A stretch of 64,000 nucleotides of DNA, taken from positions 62,001-126,000 of the forward strand of contig NZ_JAVHNP010000004.1 in the NCBI RefSeq assembly GCF_031769195.1, given 5' to 3'. The position numbers and the translations under genes are program-made. Source of the DNA: Vreelandella sp031769195 (GTDB taxonomy: Bacteria > Pseudomonadota > Gammaproteobacteria > Pseudomonadales > Halomonadaceae). Below are positions 18,122 through 26,726 of the stretch, in pieces. The notes beneath the pieces were generated by a model. It searched no databases and was not told where the DNA came from. It worked only from the letters and a program-made list of their open reading frames with translations. Positions within the stretch are counted from its first letter, which is position 1. Each line of letters starts with the position of its first letter.

Positions 18122-18138
18122 GCAAGCGAGACGCCATC

Positions 18139-18240
18139 ATGCCCTCACTGTACATCTTATCCCCCGCGCTACATGCGCTTCGCCCAGGTACCCGTGGCAC
18201 CATTGCCCGTTTCTACCTGAGCGAATGGTTCGACGAATAG
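18139..18240 (+). CDS. Possible 33-residue small protein between the two binding-protein genes
   Basis: An ATG-started frame of 33 codons (MPSLYILSPALHALRPGT...) in the 340-bp gap between the two binding-protein genes. The translation looks less random than neighbouring frames and ends in YLSEWFDE, but no family is recognised and there is no clear ribosome site (only GCGAG about 9 nt upstream). The rest of the gap (18241-18419) holds a short palindrome TTGGCACG/CGTGCCAA at 18255-18272 and the leader of the next gene with AGGAG before its ATG. It could equally be a chance frame. Confidence 0.2.
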   Translation: MPSLYILSPALHALRPGTRGTIARFYLSEWFDE

Positions 18241-18419
18241 ACCACCCCGCCTTTTGGCACGCCCGTGCCAACTCACGCCCCTGCGCGTGAACGTTGCCAT
18301 GCGTGAGAAACGCACGGCACTCCTGCGCTTAGCGCACCCCATGCGATAGCTGCCCTTTCGGCGCTTGGCATACAGCAACACCTACCATACCTACTAATAA
18401 TCGCTTCAGGAGACTGACT

Positions 18420-19217
18420 ATGCGTTATGCAACGCTGTCCGTGGCCGCTATTCTGGCGGCAAGTGTTTCACTCTCAATGGTATCCACCACCGCCTTTGCG
18501 CGGGACTACGACGAGATTCGCCTCGGCGTCGATGTACCCTACGAGCCGTTTATGTACCGGGAAGCCGACGGCACCCTCACCGGTTTTGAAATTGAGCTGG
18601 GCAACGCCGCCTGCGCCTACATGGAAGTGAGCTGTACGTGGGTAGAGCAAGACTGGGACGGCATCATCCCTGGGCTGCTGGCGCGTAACTACGACGCCAT
18701 CATGTCCTCCATGGCGATTACCGACGAGCGCGCCCAGCGGGTGCTGTTCTCCGAGGCGTACTACACCACCCCCAGCGCCTGGATTACTACCCGCGACAAA
18801 GAGATCAATATTGAAGACAGGGCAAGCCTTGAAGGCTTAACCGTGGGCGTTCAGCGCGCCACGCTGCAGGATAACTACGTCACAGAACGCTACGGCGACA
18901 TCATGGAAATCCGCCGCTATACCGGCGCGGACGATGTGGTCACCGACCTGATGGCAGGCCGCTTAGACCTGACCTTTATGGATTACCCGATTGCCGAAGC
19001 CACCATCGATATCGACACCCCAGAGAGCGACTACAAACGCATCAGCGACTTCATCAAACAGCCCGAGGAAATCTTTGGCAAAGGCGTAGGCATGGCATTT
19101 CGCCCCCGAGATGAAGCACTCGCCGAGCGCTTTAACGACGCCCTGCGTGCGATTAAAGAGAACGGCACTTATGATGAAATCATGAACCGCTACTTCAACT
19201 ACGATGTACGCTTATAA
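18420..19217 (+). CDS. Periplasmic basic amino acid-binding protein 2 (paralog of protein 1)
   Basis: A 265-residue secreted protein with a signal peptide ending near AFARDYDE. It shares long runs with the preceding binding protein (RLGVDVPYEPFMYREADG, LTGFEIELGNAACAYM, DWDGIIPGLLARNYDAIMSSM), including the paired cysteines. The pair therefore arose by tandem duplication. Two binding proteins with slightly different pockets usually widen the ligand range of one permease, as ArgT and HisJ do. AGGAG precedes the ATG. Confidence 0.9.
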   Translation: MRYATLSVAAILAASVSLSMVSTTAFARDYDEIRLGVDVPYEPFMYREADGTLTGFEIELGNAACAYMEVSCTWVEQDWDGIIPGLLARNYDAIMSSMAITDERAQRVLFSEAYYTTPSAWITTRDKEINIEDRASLEGLTVGVQRATLQDNYVTERYGDIMEIRRYTGADDVVTDLMAGRLDLTFMDYPIAEATIDIDTPESDYKRISDFIKQPEEIFGKGVGMAFRPRDEALAERFNDALRAIKENGTYDEIMNRYFNYDVRL

Positions 19218-19314
19218 AGGCTTATAAGCGACCTGTTTGAATAGCGCGACAATACCACCAGCGCCGGCCCCAGGTCGGCGCTTATCGTTTGCTGATCATT
19301 CTCCTGGGAACCCC

Positions 19315-20463
19315 ATGCTGACACTTGTAAAAAACGCCCAGCTGTTTGCCCCCGAACCCCGTGGGCTGTGCCACTTACTGATCGCCGACCAGCGCATCGC
19401 CGCCGTGCTAGACGCCAGTGAAGCGTTTCAGTTGGGTACCCTCATTGAACACACGGTAGACCTGGAAGGCCGCCGGATGATTCCGGGGTTAGTCGACCCG
19501 TTGGTGCACTATATTGGCGGCGGTGGTGAAGGCGGGTTTGGCAACCGCACCGCCGAACTCAGCCTAGAAGACGCCTGCGCGTCAGGCGTGACCACGCTAA
19601 TTGGCGCACTGGGCACCGATGCGCTCACCCGCACCCCCGCCAACTTGATTGGCAAAGCGCGGGAGCTTGCCGCAGGCGGGTTAAGCACCTATGCCTATAC
19701 CGGCTCGTATCAATTGCCGCCGGTCACGCTAACCGGATCGGTAGCCAGCGACATCCTCTATATTCCCGAATTTATCGGCGTGGGCGAAGTGGCGATTAGC
19801 GACCACCGAGGCTCACAGCCCACCACCCAAGAGCTAACGCGGCTGGCCTCAGATGCACGTACCGCAGGGCTATTGGCGGGCAAATCCGGCATTGTGTTTA
19901 TCCACACTGGCGACGCCGCCTCCCACCTGGAGCCGCTGCGCCAGGTCGCGAAAACCAGCGCCATTCCGCTAGCGCAGTTCTACCCCACTCACATCAATCG
20001 CACCGCTGCGCTGTTTGAAGATGGCCTGCGCTTTGCCCGTGAAGGCGGCCGCATCGACTTCACTACCAGCACCACGCCTGAACTGCTGGCAGGCGGCGAA
20101 GTGCCCGCCTCTGAGGCAGTCGCACGGGCGCTGAAAGCGCGGATTGAGCCCAGCCAGCTCAGCCTCTCCTCGGATGCCAACGCCTCGCTGCCAGAATTTG
20201 ACGACCAGCATCGGTTTATTGGCCTAAAACCCGGTAAACTCAGCAGCCTGTTTGAGGTGCTGGGCGAGTGTGTTAATGAGCACCAGATCAGCATGGAGCA
20301 AGCGCTGCACTGCGCCTCCACCACCGCTGCGGATACGCTGAAGCTCCCCCGTAAAGGCCGTCTTACGCCCGGCGCGGATGCGGATTTTATCGTGCTCAGC
20401 GAAGGCCGCTGGGCCATTGACCACGTTTGGGCGCTGGGTAAACCGATTTTCAGCGCCTGCTAG
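19315..20463 (+). CDS. Isoaspartyl dipeptidase-like amidohydrolase (IadA family)
   Basis: A 382-residue amidohydrolase. It has the IadA family pattern: HYIGGGGEGGFGNRT after the first metal site, TYAYTGSYQLPPVTLTGS, GVGEVAISDHRGSQPT with the ligand Glu, FIHTGDAASHL, FYPTHINRT, and SLSSDANASLP with the catalytic Asp. The enzyme removes N-terminal beta-aspartyl residues from dipeptides in the cytoplasm. Oddly, the usual first metal motif HxH is LxH here (L63, H65), so one metal ligand is replaced. The start at 19315 is preceded by TGGGAA; the extension to 19237 is unlikely. A hairpin at 19260-19282 lies in its leader. Confidence 0.82.
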   Translation: MLTLVKNAQLFAPEPRGLCHLLIADQRIAAVLDASEAFQLGTLIEHTVDLEGRRMIPGLVDPLVHYIGGGGEGGFGNRTAELSLEDACASGVTTLIGALGTDALTRTPANLIGKARELAAGGLSTYAYTGSYQLPPVTLTGSVASDILYIPEFIGVGEVAISDHRGSQPTTQELTRLASDARTAGLLAGKSGIVFIHTGDAASHLEPLRQVAKTSAIPLAQFYPTHINRTAALFEDGLRFAREGGRIDFTTSTTPELLAGGEVPASEAVARALKARIEPSQLSLSSDANASLPEFDDQHRFIGLKPGKLSSLFEVLGECVNEHQISMEQALHCASTTAADTLKLPRKGRLTPGADADFIVLSEGRWAIDHVWALGKPIFSAC

Positions 20464-20537
20464 GCCCCGTCACTCCAGCGAACTTGCTCCGCCAAACCGG
20501 GTCTTTACTATCACTTAACCACATACAAGGAGGTAGC

Positions 20538-21362
20538 ATGGCTGAATCGACGGCGGCTCACGCAACGCCACAAGCAAGCGCCGTAGAGGTGTTTCGCCCC
20601 TCTTCCCACTGGACAGCCTGGGGGCAGTGGCTGGCGCTGTTCACCATGACTGTGGATCACCTGGCCCGCTACGTGCTGCCGGGAGACTGGGATTTAGATT
20701 GGGCGGGTTCATCCATTGGGCGCATTGCGTTTCCGCTGTTTGCCGCCATGGTGGCGTGGCACGGCCTGTTTAATACCCGCAACCCACTGCGCTACTCACG
20801 GCGGATTTTGATTATCGGCCTCGCCGCGCAAGTGCCCTATATGCTGATGCCACGCGCCTCGGATGCGTTTATCTTGAACGTCTGTTTCACCCTTGCCAGC
20901 GGGTTAGCACTAGGCGCTCTGGTACGTCAGGGCTGGCAGCACTACCAGCAGCAAACCTTGGGGTTAGGTTGGCTGATGCTAGGGGCCGCCGTGGGCGTCA
21001 CCGTGTGGTATCTGCTGGGGTTCTGGGTAGAGTATGGCCACAACGGCCTGCTGCTGATTCCGCTGTTTATGTTTGCCATGCAGGCGCTCAGCGAAACCCG
21101 AAATGCGCTGAAATCGCGCCTTTGGGCGGGGCTAGCGGCATTTCCTGTGCTCTGGATTGCCGGGCAAATGAACGCCTCCGACATGGCTAAATCGTTTACC
21201 GTGGCCACCTGCGTGATCGTGCTGATGCTGGCTGCCGGTGCTGCCCAGCGGGTGCCGCCGGTGGCGCTGGAAATGCCGCGCCGACTTTGGCTTGCTTGGT
21301 ACCCTGGGCACTTTGCCTTGATTGCGCTGTGGCTGTTGCTTAGCGGTCAACTGGCAGGTTAG
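20538..21362 (+). CDS. TraX family integral membrane protein
   Basis: A 274-residue membrane protein with about eight hydrophobic segments. The TraX signature LALFTMTVDHLARYVLPG is followed by SIGRIAFPLFAAMVAWHG and ILIIGLAAQVPYMLM. TraX of the F plasmid acetylates pilin, but chromosomal relatives such as this one have no conjugation neighbours and unknown substrates, probably an acyl transfer in the inner membrane. AAGGAGG lies 4 nt before the ATG at 20538. Its last 23 bases overlap the convergent diguanylate cyclase gene. Confidence 0.85.
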   Translation: MAESTAAHATPQASAVEVFRPSSHWTAWGQWLALFTMTVDHLARYVLPGDWDLDWAGSSIGRIAFPLFAAMVAWHGLFNTRNPLRYSRRILIIGLAAQVPYMLMPRASDAFILNVCFTLASGLALGALVRQGWQHYQQQTLGLGWLMLGAAVGVTVWYLLGFWVEYGHNGLLLIPLFMFAMQALSETRNALKSRLWAGLAAFPVLWIAGQMNASDMAKSFTVATCVIVLMLAAGAAQRVPPVALEMPRRLWLAWYPGHFALIALWLLLSGQLAG

Positions 21363-22968
21363 GCGCCTGTTCCGCCACACGCTTGTTCACTTCTTCACGC
21401 ATCCAGGGCTGGTAACGGCGCAGCCGTGCCCGGCCCTCGGTCTTCGCTTGATACATCGCGGTATCCGCCTGCTTGAGCACATCGGTATGGTCGCAGGCCG
21501 TGGCATCAAAACAGGTGTAGCCCATGCTAGGTGTCACCTCTACCCAGCGGCTCTCTAAACGGTACTTGCCGGACAACGCGCTCTGCACCGCATCCATGTA
21601 ACGCGCCGCCACGGCGTTGAGCGCCTCAGGGTCGGTGGCATCAAATAGCGCCAGCAGCACAAACTCATCGCCGCTTAAACGGGCGGCCATATCATCCGCC
21701 TGCAAACACGACTCCAAGCGGCGCGCGACCTGCACCAACAAGTCATCCCCTGCGGCATGGCCTAGGGTGTCGTTAATCAGCTTGAAGCGGTCCATATCCA
21801 TAAACATGACCAAACCGCCGCGCGCATCGCTGCTTTCCTGTTCGTTACACAGTGCTTCTAAGCGCTCGATAAACAGCCTGCGGTTAGGTAAATCGGTCAA
21901 CGCATCGTAGTAAGCCTGGCGGTAAATAATTGCCTCACTGCGCTTGCGCTCGGTGAAATCCTCAATAATCGCCACACCGCCCACCATCTGGTTACTCGCA
22001 CTGTGGACACCATTAAAGAACGCTCGTAAGGGAGTACCCACGCTTGCTTTCGGCAGTTGGTAAGTGCCTTCGTAGTACCCCGTCCCTTTTTCCAGTGCAT
22101 CCCTCACCGCCTGGGCCACCCCCCGGTCGGCGGAGCGGTCTAACATGCGATAACCCAATAATTTGGAGCGCTCAACGTCTAAAATATCCAACAGCTTGCT
22201 GTTGCAGTCCGTGATCTGCCCCTGCTCATTAAAGTGCAGCACCCCTAGCGGAGAGTGCTGAAAAATAGAGCGGTAGCGGCTTTCGCTTTCACGCAGTTGC
22301 GCCTCTCGGGCGGCCATGTTCACGCGTAGGGCGATATTGTCATGAATGGTGCGGCTAAAGCGGCGGCTGGTCGCCATAATGAGGCCTAAAAACAGCACCA
22401 GCATCAGGCCAATCAAAATCGATAGCGGCGAGCCTTGAAGCAAAAACTGCAGCTTCAGTGGCAGCAAAATGGGCAGTACAAAGCCAATCGCAATCCACCA
22501 CACGGAAGAGAGCGTGGTCACGCCCCCAGCGGCAATCCCTGCCAATACAATGGAGAGCGCGGCAATTTGGCCGGGGTGGTCGTGGCTAAACAGCAGCACG
22601 CCCGACGCGCCCCACACGCAGCCAGAGGCAATAGCCCCCATGGCAAACCAGCGCAACCAGCGCTGGCGCTGCTGCTGTAGCGCGGGTAGGCGCTTAAACC
22701 GCTGGGCCAGCAGCAGCCTTAGCACAGAAATAACCGCCAGCACTGAAAACCACCCCACCAGCAGTACTGCATCCACCACAGGCCACATGGCCGCCACTAA
22801 AAGACCACCCGCCAGTACGCTACTCAGTATCGGCTGCCATAAGTTGTCGTAAAGCAGGCGTACTTTTTCGCCACGCAGACGCTGCATGGTGATGTGATGC
22901 TCACGTTGATAGCCACTGCGCAGCCCAGAGGCGATGGCCGTGTCGGCGTGGGGTGTGGGGGGCGACAT
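21340..22968 (-). CDS. Membrane-bound PAS-GGDEF diguanylate cyclase
   Basis: A 542-residue protein. About six N-terminal hydrophobic segments (residues 40-200) form a membrane sensor. A PAS domain follows (about 225-345, SIFQHSPLGVLHFNEQGQI and VAIIEDFTERKR), then a GGDEF domain (about 355-530, DALTDLPNRRLFIERLE). The catalytic motif is SGDEF, a variant still found in active cyclases. The residue expected to be the inhibitory-site Arg (RxxD) is Gln in QADDMAARLSGDEF, so product inhibition may be lost. It probably makes cyclic di-GMP in response to a signal at the membrane. Its 3' end overlaps traX by 23 bases, tail to tail. Confidence 0.9.
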   Translation of the reverse strand: MSPPTPHADTAIASGLRSGYQREHHITMQRLRGEKVRLLYDNLWQPILSSVLAGGLLVAAMWPVVDAVLLVGWFSVLAVISVLRLLLAQRFKRLPALQQQRQRWLRWFAMGAIASGCVWGASGVLLFSHDHPGQIAALSIVLAGIAAGGVTTLSSVWWIAIGFVLPILLPLKLQFLLQGSPLSILIGLMLVLFLGLIMATSRRFSRTIHDNIALRVNMAAREAQLRESESRYRSIFQHSPLGVLHFNEQGQITDCNSKLLDILDVERSKLLGYRMLDRSADRGVAQAVRDALEKGTGYYEGTYQLPKASVGTPLRAFFNGVHSASNQMVGGVAIIEDFTERKRSEAIIYRQAYYDALTDLPNRRLFIERLEALCNEQESSDARGGLVMFMDMDRFKLINDTLGHAAGDDLLVQVARRLESCLQADDMAARLSGDEFVLLALFDATDPEALNAVAARYMDAVQSALSGKYRLESRWVEVTPSMGYTCFDATACDHTDVLKQADTAMYQAKTEGRARLRRYQPWMREEVNKRVAEQAPNLPVDR

Positions 22969-23075
22969 ACAAACTCCCTGTCTTCAGTCGGCTTAACGCC
23001 AATCTTATTGATTAGAATCTTTTTAATACATCTGTTTTAGCACGTTTGCGCCACAAAAGTAGCGATTTAGGGCAA

Positions 23076-23100
23076 TAAAAAAGCCGCCTTTTCGGCGGCT
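23076..23100 (-). terminator. Rho-independent terminator behind purK
   Basis: On the minus strand AGCCGCC and GGCGGCT form a 7-bp stem around GAAAA, followed by a six-T run, directly after the purK stop codon at 23108. Confidence 0.85.
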
Positions 23101-23107
23101 TCATGAC

Positions 23108-24262
23108 TTACAGTGTGGATTCAAAACTCCATTCCACAGGAGGTGCATCAGGTATCAACGCTTGGCATGCCCGTACTTTTTCAAGTAGCTCGCGATGGCT
23201 GGACGCCACCACATTGACGTGGGCCAGCTTGCGCCCAGGACGTTCGGCTTTGTCGTAGCGGTGCAGGTGGGTGTTGGCGATCGCAAGCAGCGCGGCGTTG
23301 TCGCCTTCCAGACCAATGACATTCACCATGCAGGTCGGCGCAAGGGCATTCGTCGCGCCCAACGGCAAACCTTGAATCGCCCGCAGGTGATTCTCAAACT
23401 GGCTGGTGACCGCGCCGTCCATCGTCCAGTGGCCCGAGTTGTGCACCCGTGGAGCCATTTCGTTGGCCAGCAGGCTTCCGTCGCGGGTTTGGAACAGCTC
23501 CAGCGCCAGCACGCCCACGTAATCCAACTCGTCTAGCAGGGCGCGGATATAGCGGTCGGCGGTTTGCTGAACGCTGGCGTCTAGATCCGGCAGCGGTGAG
23601 ACGGAGTAGCGTAAAATACCGCCCACATGCTGGTTTTCAGCCATGGGGTAAAACACCACTTCCCCATCGCGGCCGCGCACGGCAATCATCGACACTTCGC
23701 GTACAAAATCGACAAACGCTTCCACAATCAGCTGCGAATGACCAATCGACTCCCACGCCTCTTGGGCCTGCTCCGGCGCTTTTAGCACCGCCTGCCCTTT
23801 GCCGTCGTAGCCTTCCGTGACCGATTTGGCCACTACGGGGCAGCCTAGCTCGGCCGCCGCAGCCTGGAGCTGCTCAGCGCTTTCAACCACACGATAAGCG
23901 GGGGTAGGAATGCCTAAGCGATCAAACAGGGTCTTCTCTTCTACCCGGTTTTGGCATACTGCAATTGCGCGGCTGCCGGGGTACACCGGCTTGTGCTGTT
24001 CAATTTGCTGCACCAGCTCAACGGGCAGGTGCTCAAACTCGTAGGTCACCACATCGACCTTATCGAGAAACGCCGCTAAGTGCTGGTTATGCGGGTCGAC
24101 GATCACCTCACCGATACCCGCACTGGGGTTTCCGGTGGTGTCTAAAAAAGTGAAGGTGTTACCCAGCGGATACCCCGCCAGCGCCAGCATGCGGCCCAGT
24201 TGGCCTGCACCTAGCACACCAATGTTGTTTGCAATCATACGTTTTGCACTCTGTGCGCTCAT
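23108..24262 (-). CDS. purK: 5-(carboxyamino)imidazole ribonucleotide synthase
   Basis: A 384-residue ATP-grasp enzyme. It starts with NIGVLGAGQLGRMLALAGYPLG, then VDVVTYEFEHLPVE, the ATP-binding CPVVAKSVTEGYDGKGQ and the metal-binding LLANEMAPRVHNSGHWT. With ATP and bicarbonate it converts AIR to N5-CAIR, which PurE then rearranges, in purine synthesis. It begins 11 bp after purE on the same strand, so purE-purK form an operon closed by the hairpin at 23076-23100. A downstream Met (24238) is an alternative start. Confidence 0.95.
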   Translation of the reverse strand: MSAQSAKRMIANNIGVLGAGQLGRMLALAGYPLGNTFTFLDTTGNPSAGIGEVIVDPHNQHLAAFLDKVDVVTYEFEHLPVELVQQIEQHKPVYPGSRAIAVCQNRVEEKTLFDRLGIPTPAYRVVESAEQLQAAAAELGCPVVAKSVTEGYDGKGQAVLKAPEQAQEAWESIGHSQLIVEAFVDFVREVSMIAVRGRDGEVVFYPMAENQHVGGILRYSVSPLPDLDASVQQTADRYIRALLDELDYVGVLALELFQTRDGSLLANEMAPRVHNSGHWTMDGAVTSQFENHLRAIQGLPLGATNALAPTCMVNVIGLEGDNAALLAIANTHLHRYDKAERPGRKLAHVNVVASSHRELLEKVRACQALIPDAPPVEWSFESTL

Positions 24263-24273
24263 GGTGGGGCTAC

Positions 24274-24801
24274 CTATTGTGTTTGGCCGTTGACTGAAGG
24301 CGCATCGGGGCGTGGGTCGGGGTTATCCAGCACAAGCTGCGTCTGTTCGGCCCGGAAGGCTTCAACGGCTTCGCGCACGGCGCTATCTTGCAGGCCTACA
24401 ATTTGTGCCGCCAACAGGCCCGCATTGGTAGCCCCGGCTTTGCCGATGGCCAGCGTACCGACAGCAATGCCGCCCGGCATTTGCGCAATAGACAGCAGCG
24501 AGTCCAACCCTTTCAGCGCTTTGGACTCCACCGGCACACCCAGTACCGGCAGCGCCGTTTGTGACGCAACCATACCCGGCAGATGCGCTGCGCCGCCTGC
24601 GCCAGCCACAATCACCTGGAGACCGCGCTCAGAGGCGCTTTTCGCATATTCGAACAGCAGGTCGGGGGTGCGATGCGCCGACACCACGCGGGTTTCGTAG
24701 GCAACGCCCAACCGCTCTAACATCGCCACCGCGTGCTCCATGACCGGCCAATCAGATTTCGACCCCATGATCACGCCCACTTTAGGTGCGCTGTTCGACA
24801 T
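24274..24801 (-). CDS. purE: N5-carboxyaminoimidazole ribonucleotide mutase
   Basis: A 175-residue class I PurE. GVIMGSKSDWPVMEHA, RVVSAHRTPDLLFEYA, GAGGAAHLPGM and PVLGVPVESKALKGLDSLLSIAQMP in pattern are the conserved active-site segments, including the catalytic His in SAHRTP. It interconverts N5-CAIR and CAIR. The ATG at 24801 has GAGGAG 7 nt upstream; the frame from 24873 lacks that. It is the first gene of the purE-purK operon. Confidence 0.95.
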   Translation of the reverse strand: MSNSAPKVGVIMGSKSDWPVMEHAVAMLERLGVAYETRVVSAHRTPDLLFEYAKSASERGLQVIVAGAGGAAHLPGMVASQTALPVLGVPVESKALKGLDSLLSIAQMPGGIAVGTLAIGKAGATNAGLLAAQIVGLQDSAVREAVEAFRAEQTQLVLDNPDPRPDAPSVNGQTQ

Positions 24802-25018
24802 GCAGAACTCCTCGGCCAACGGCCTACTTAAGCAAAAAGCAGTGAAAAAAGCCGCACACAGCGCGCAGCTCACTCAGAAATAGGAAGGCGCATAGTTTAC
24901 CAGAGCCACGGGCATTTGCGGGCGTTAGCGTGATCGTGAAATTTTCATCAAATTAAGCATTGAAAACCCCGCGACTTGGCGGCATTGTGTGCTTGTCATT
25001 TCCGACTGATGGAGTCAC

Positions 25019-25291
25019 ATGAGTACGGCATACTCAACTGCTCACGCAGAAACGATGGATCCTCCGCGAAGCAGCCCTGACCTCGATGTCAGGGAACTAG
25101 AAAAACGTACGCGCCTCATGCGTATTATTACCCGCCTGATCGCCGTATCAGATCTGGGAAGCCGTGAAATAGCCCGCCAGGCTGGCTTGCCCGTTCAAAA
25201 GATCAGCGACCTGCTCGCCGGACGGCTAGAGCATCTAGATATTGACGAGCTCAATGTCTTACGTCGCACGTTAGAGCTGGAGGCGCCATAG
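25019..25291 (+). CDS. Small helix-turn-helix (XRE-like) protein
   Basis: A 90-residue protein. A hydrophilic N-terminus is followed by an XRE/HTH_37-like domain (residues 38-88: LGSREIARQAGLPVQKISD, LLAGRLEHLDIDELNVLRR). This is the layout of antitoxin-type repressors that partner RelE/HigB toxins, but no toxin gene is adjacent, so it is either an orphan antitoxin or a stand-alone regulator. TGGAG precedes the ATG and a good terminator follows, so it is an independent unit. Confidence 0.75.
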   Translation: MSTAYSTAHAETMDPPRSSPDLDVRELEKRTRLMRIITRLIAVSDLGSREIARQAGLPVQKISDLLAGRLEHLDIDELNVLRRTLELEAP

Positions 25292-25374
25292 CCGCAGCCC
25301 AAACGGTATTATCCCCCATACTCAACTCGGTACTTTCATGCCAGCCGCTTTATAGAGCGCTGTGTGTACCGCCC

Positions 25375-25406
25375 AATCGCCCCACGTTTGTGGGGCGATT
25401 CGTTTT
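25375..25406 (+). terminator. Rho-independent terminator behind the small HTH gene
   Basis: AATCGCCCCAC pairs perfectly with GTGGGGCGATT around GTTT, followed by CGTTTTA. It lies 84 bp after the stop codon and 26 bp before the end of the convergent chrA gene, so it could also serve that transcript. Confidence 0.75.
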
Positions 25407-25431
25407 ACCCCCTTTCATCACGCCACCATCA

Positions 25432-26634
25432 TCATGCAGCAATCACCACGCCTCCTAGCGCGACCACGATCACTACTAGCCATGCGGGTAGTTTCCACAC
25501 GGTTAATAGCAAAAAGCCCGTTAAAGCCAGAGCAAACTCGTAAGGCCCTACAATGGCGCTGGTCCAAACAGGGTTATAGAGCGCGGCCGCTAAAATCCCC
25601 ACCACCGCCGCATTGGCACCGCGCATCAGCGCTTGGGCGCTTCCCCACTGGCGGAAACGGTTCCAAAACGGCAGCACGCCGACCAACAGCAAAAAGCCCG
25701 GTACAAAAATCGCCAGCAGCGCCAACACTGCGCCAATCACGCTGGGCAGCCCTGGCAGCAACGCCCCCAAGTAGGCCGCAAAGGTGAACAGCGGCCCCGG
25801 CACCGCCTGTGCAGCCCCGTAGCCGGTCAAAAACTCATCCGCCGTTATCCAGCCCGACTGCACCACTTCAGCTTCCAGCAGTGGCAGCACCACGTGGCCG
25901 CCGCCAAACACCAGCGCACCCGAGCGGTAGAAGGCATCCAGAACGGCGAGCCACACAGCGCCACCCGCCAGCAGTGGCAATAACACCAGCAGCGCAATAA
26001 ATAGCCCCAGCGAGATCATGCCCACCTTACGCGACACCGCAAAATGCAGCGAGTCGGCCAGCTCCCCTTGAGCGCTTTCACGGCAGAGCAGCAGCCCCAC
26101 CAAACCACCCAGCACAATCGCACTCACCTGCCCCAACGGCCCGCTCACGATAACCACCGCAAACACCGCCGCCAGGGCAATACCTGCACGGGTTTTATCG
26201 GGGCAAAGGTTTCGCGCCATGCCCCACACCGCATGGGCCACAATGGCCACCGCGACAATCTTCAAGCCATGAATAATACCGCTGGCGATCGGCCCCTCCA
26301 GCACCGCCGCGCCCATGGCAAACAGCACCAACACCAGGGCGGAAGGCAGCGTGAAGGCTAGCCACGCCATGGCCGCCCCCCAAGGGCCTGCCCGCATTAA
26401 GCCCAACGCAAAGCCTACTTGGCTGCTGGCTGGCCCTGGCAAGAACTGGCATAGCGCGACTAAATCCGCGTAGGCCTGCTCAGAGAGCCACTTGCGCTGC
26501 TCCACAAACGCCGTGCGAAAGTAGCCAAGGTGCGCCACCGGCCCACCAAACGAGGTGAGCCCCAACGCTAAAAACGCCCAAAATACTTCGCTGGCTCGCC
26601 CTCGAACCTGGTTCTCTTCTGACATCGTGCTCAC
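25432..26634 (-). CDS. chrA: Chromate transporter, long-chain ChrA type
   Basis: A 400-residue membrane protein built of two homologous CHR halves. The first has LTSFGGPVAHLGYF and LCQFLPGPASSQVGFALG, and the second has GGGHVVLPLLEAEVV and GYGAAQAVPGPLFTFAAYLG. The long form exports chromate from the cytoplasm in resistant Pseudomonas and Cupriavidus; its normal substrate in bacteria without chromate exposure is unclear. There is no chrB regulator beside it. It is single, and the ilvD terminator separates it from ilvD. Confidence 0.9.
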   Translation of the reverse strand: MSTMSEENQVRGRASEVFWAFLALGLTSFGGPVAHLGYFRTAFVEQRKWLSEQAYADLVALCQFLPGPASSQVGFALGLMRAGPWGAAMAWLAFTLPSALVLVLFAMGAAVLEGPIASGIIHGLKIVAVAIVAHAVWGMARNLCPDKTRAGIALAAVFAVVIVSGPLGQVSAIVLGGLVGLLLCRESAQGELADSLHFAVSRKVGMISLGLFIALLVLLPLLAGGAVWLAVLDAFYRSGALVFGGGHVVLPLLEAEVVQSGWITADEFLTGYGAAQAVPGPLFTFAAYLGALLPGLPSVIGAVLALLAIFVPGFLLLVGVLPFWNRFRQWGSAQALMRGANAAVVGILAAALYNPVWTSAIVGPYEFALALTGFLLLTVWKLPAWLVVIVVALGGVVIAA

Positions 26635-26644
26635 CGTTCACTCA

Positions 26645-26682
26645 ATAAAAAGCGCAAAGCGTTAATGATACGCCTTGCGCTT
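26645..26682 (-). terminator. Rho-independent terminator behind ilvD
   Basis: On the minus strand AAGCGCAAGGCGT pairs with ACGCTTTGCGCTT (one mismatch), followed by TTTATTG, 45 bp past the ilvD stop codon. Confidence 0.8.
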
Positions 26683-26726
26683 GACGACTTAGTGACAGCC
26701 TCACCGGGTGGGTGATGCGTTGCGGG

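Noticed and set aside
20538..21362. TraX as evidence of a conjugative element
   Set aside because: No other transfer, relaxase or integrase gene is near, and chromosomal TraX genes are common.
25019..25291. The small HTH protein as half of a toxin-antitoxin pair
   Set aside because: No toxin-like frame lies next to it; the terminator directly after it and the gene before it leave no room.
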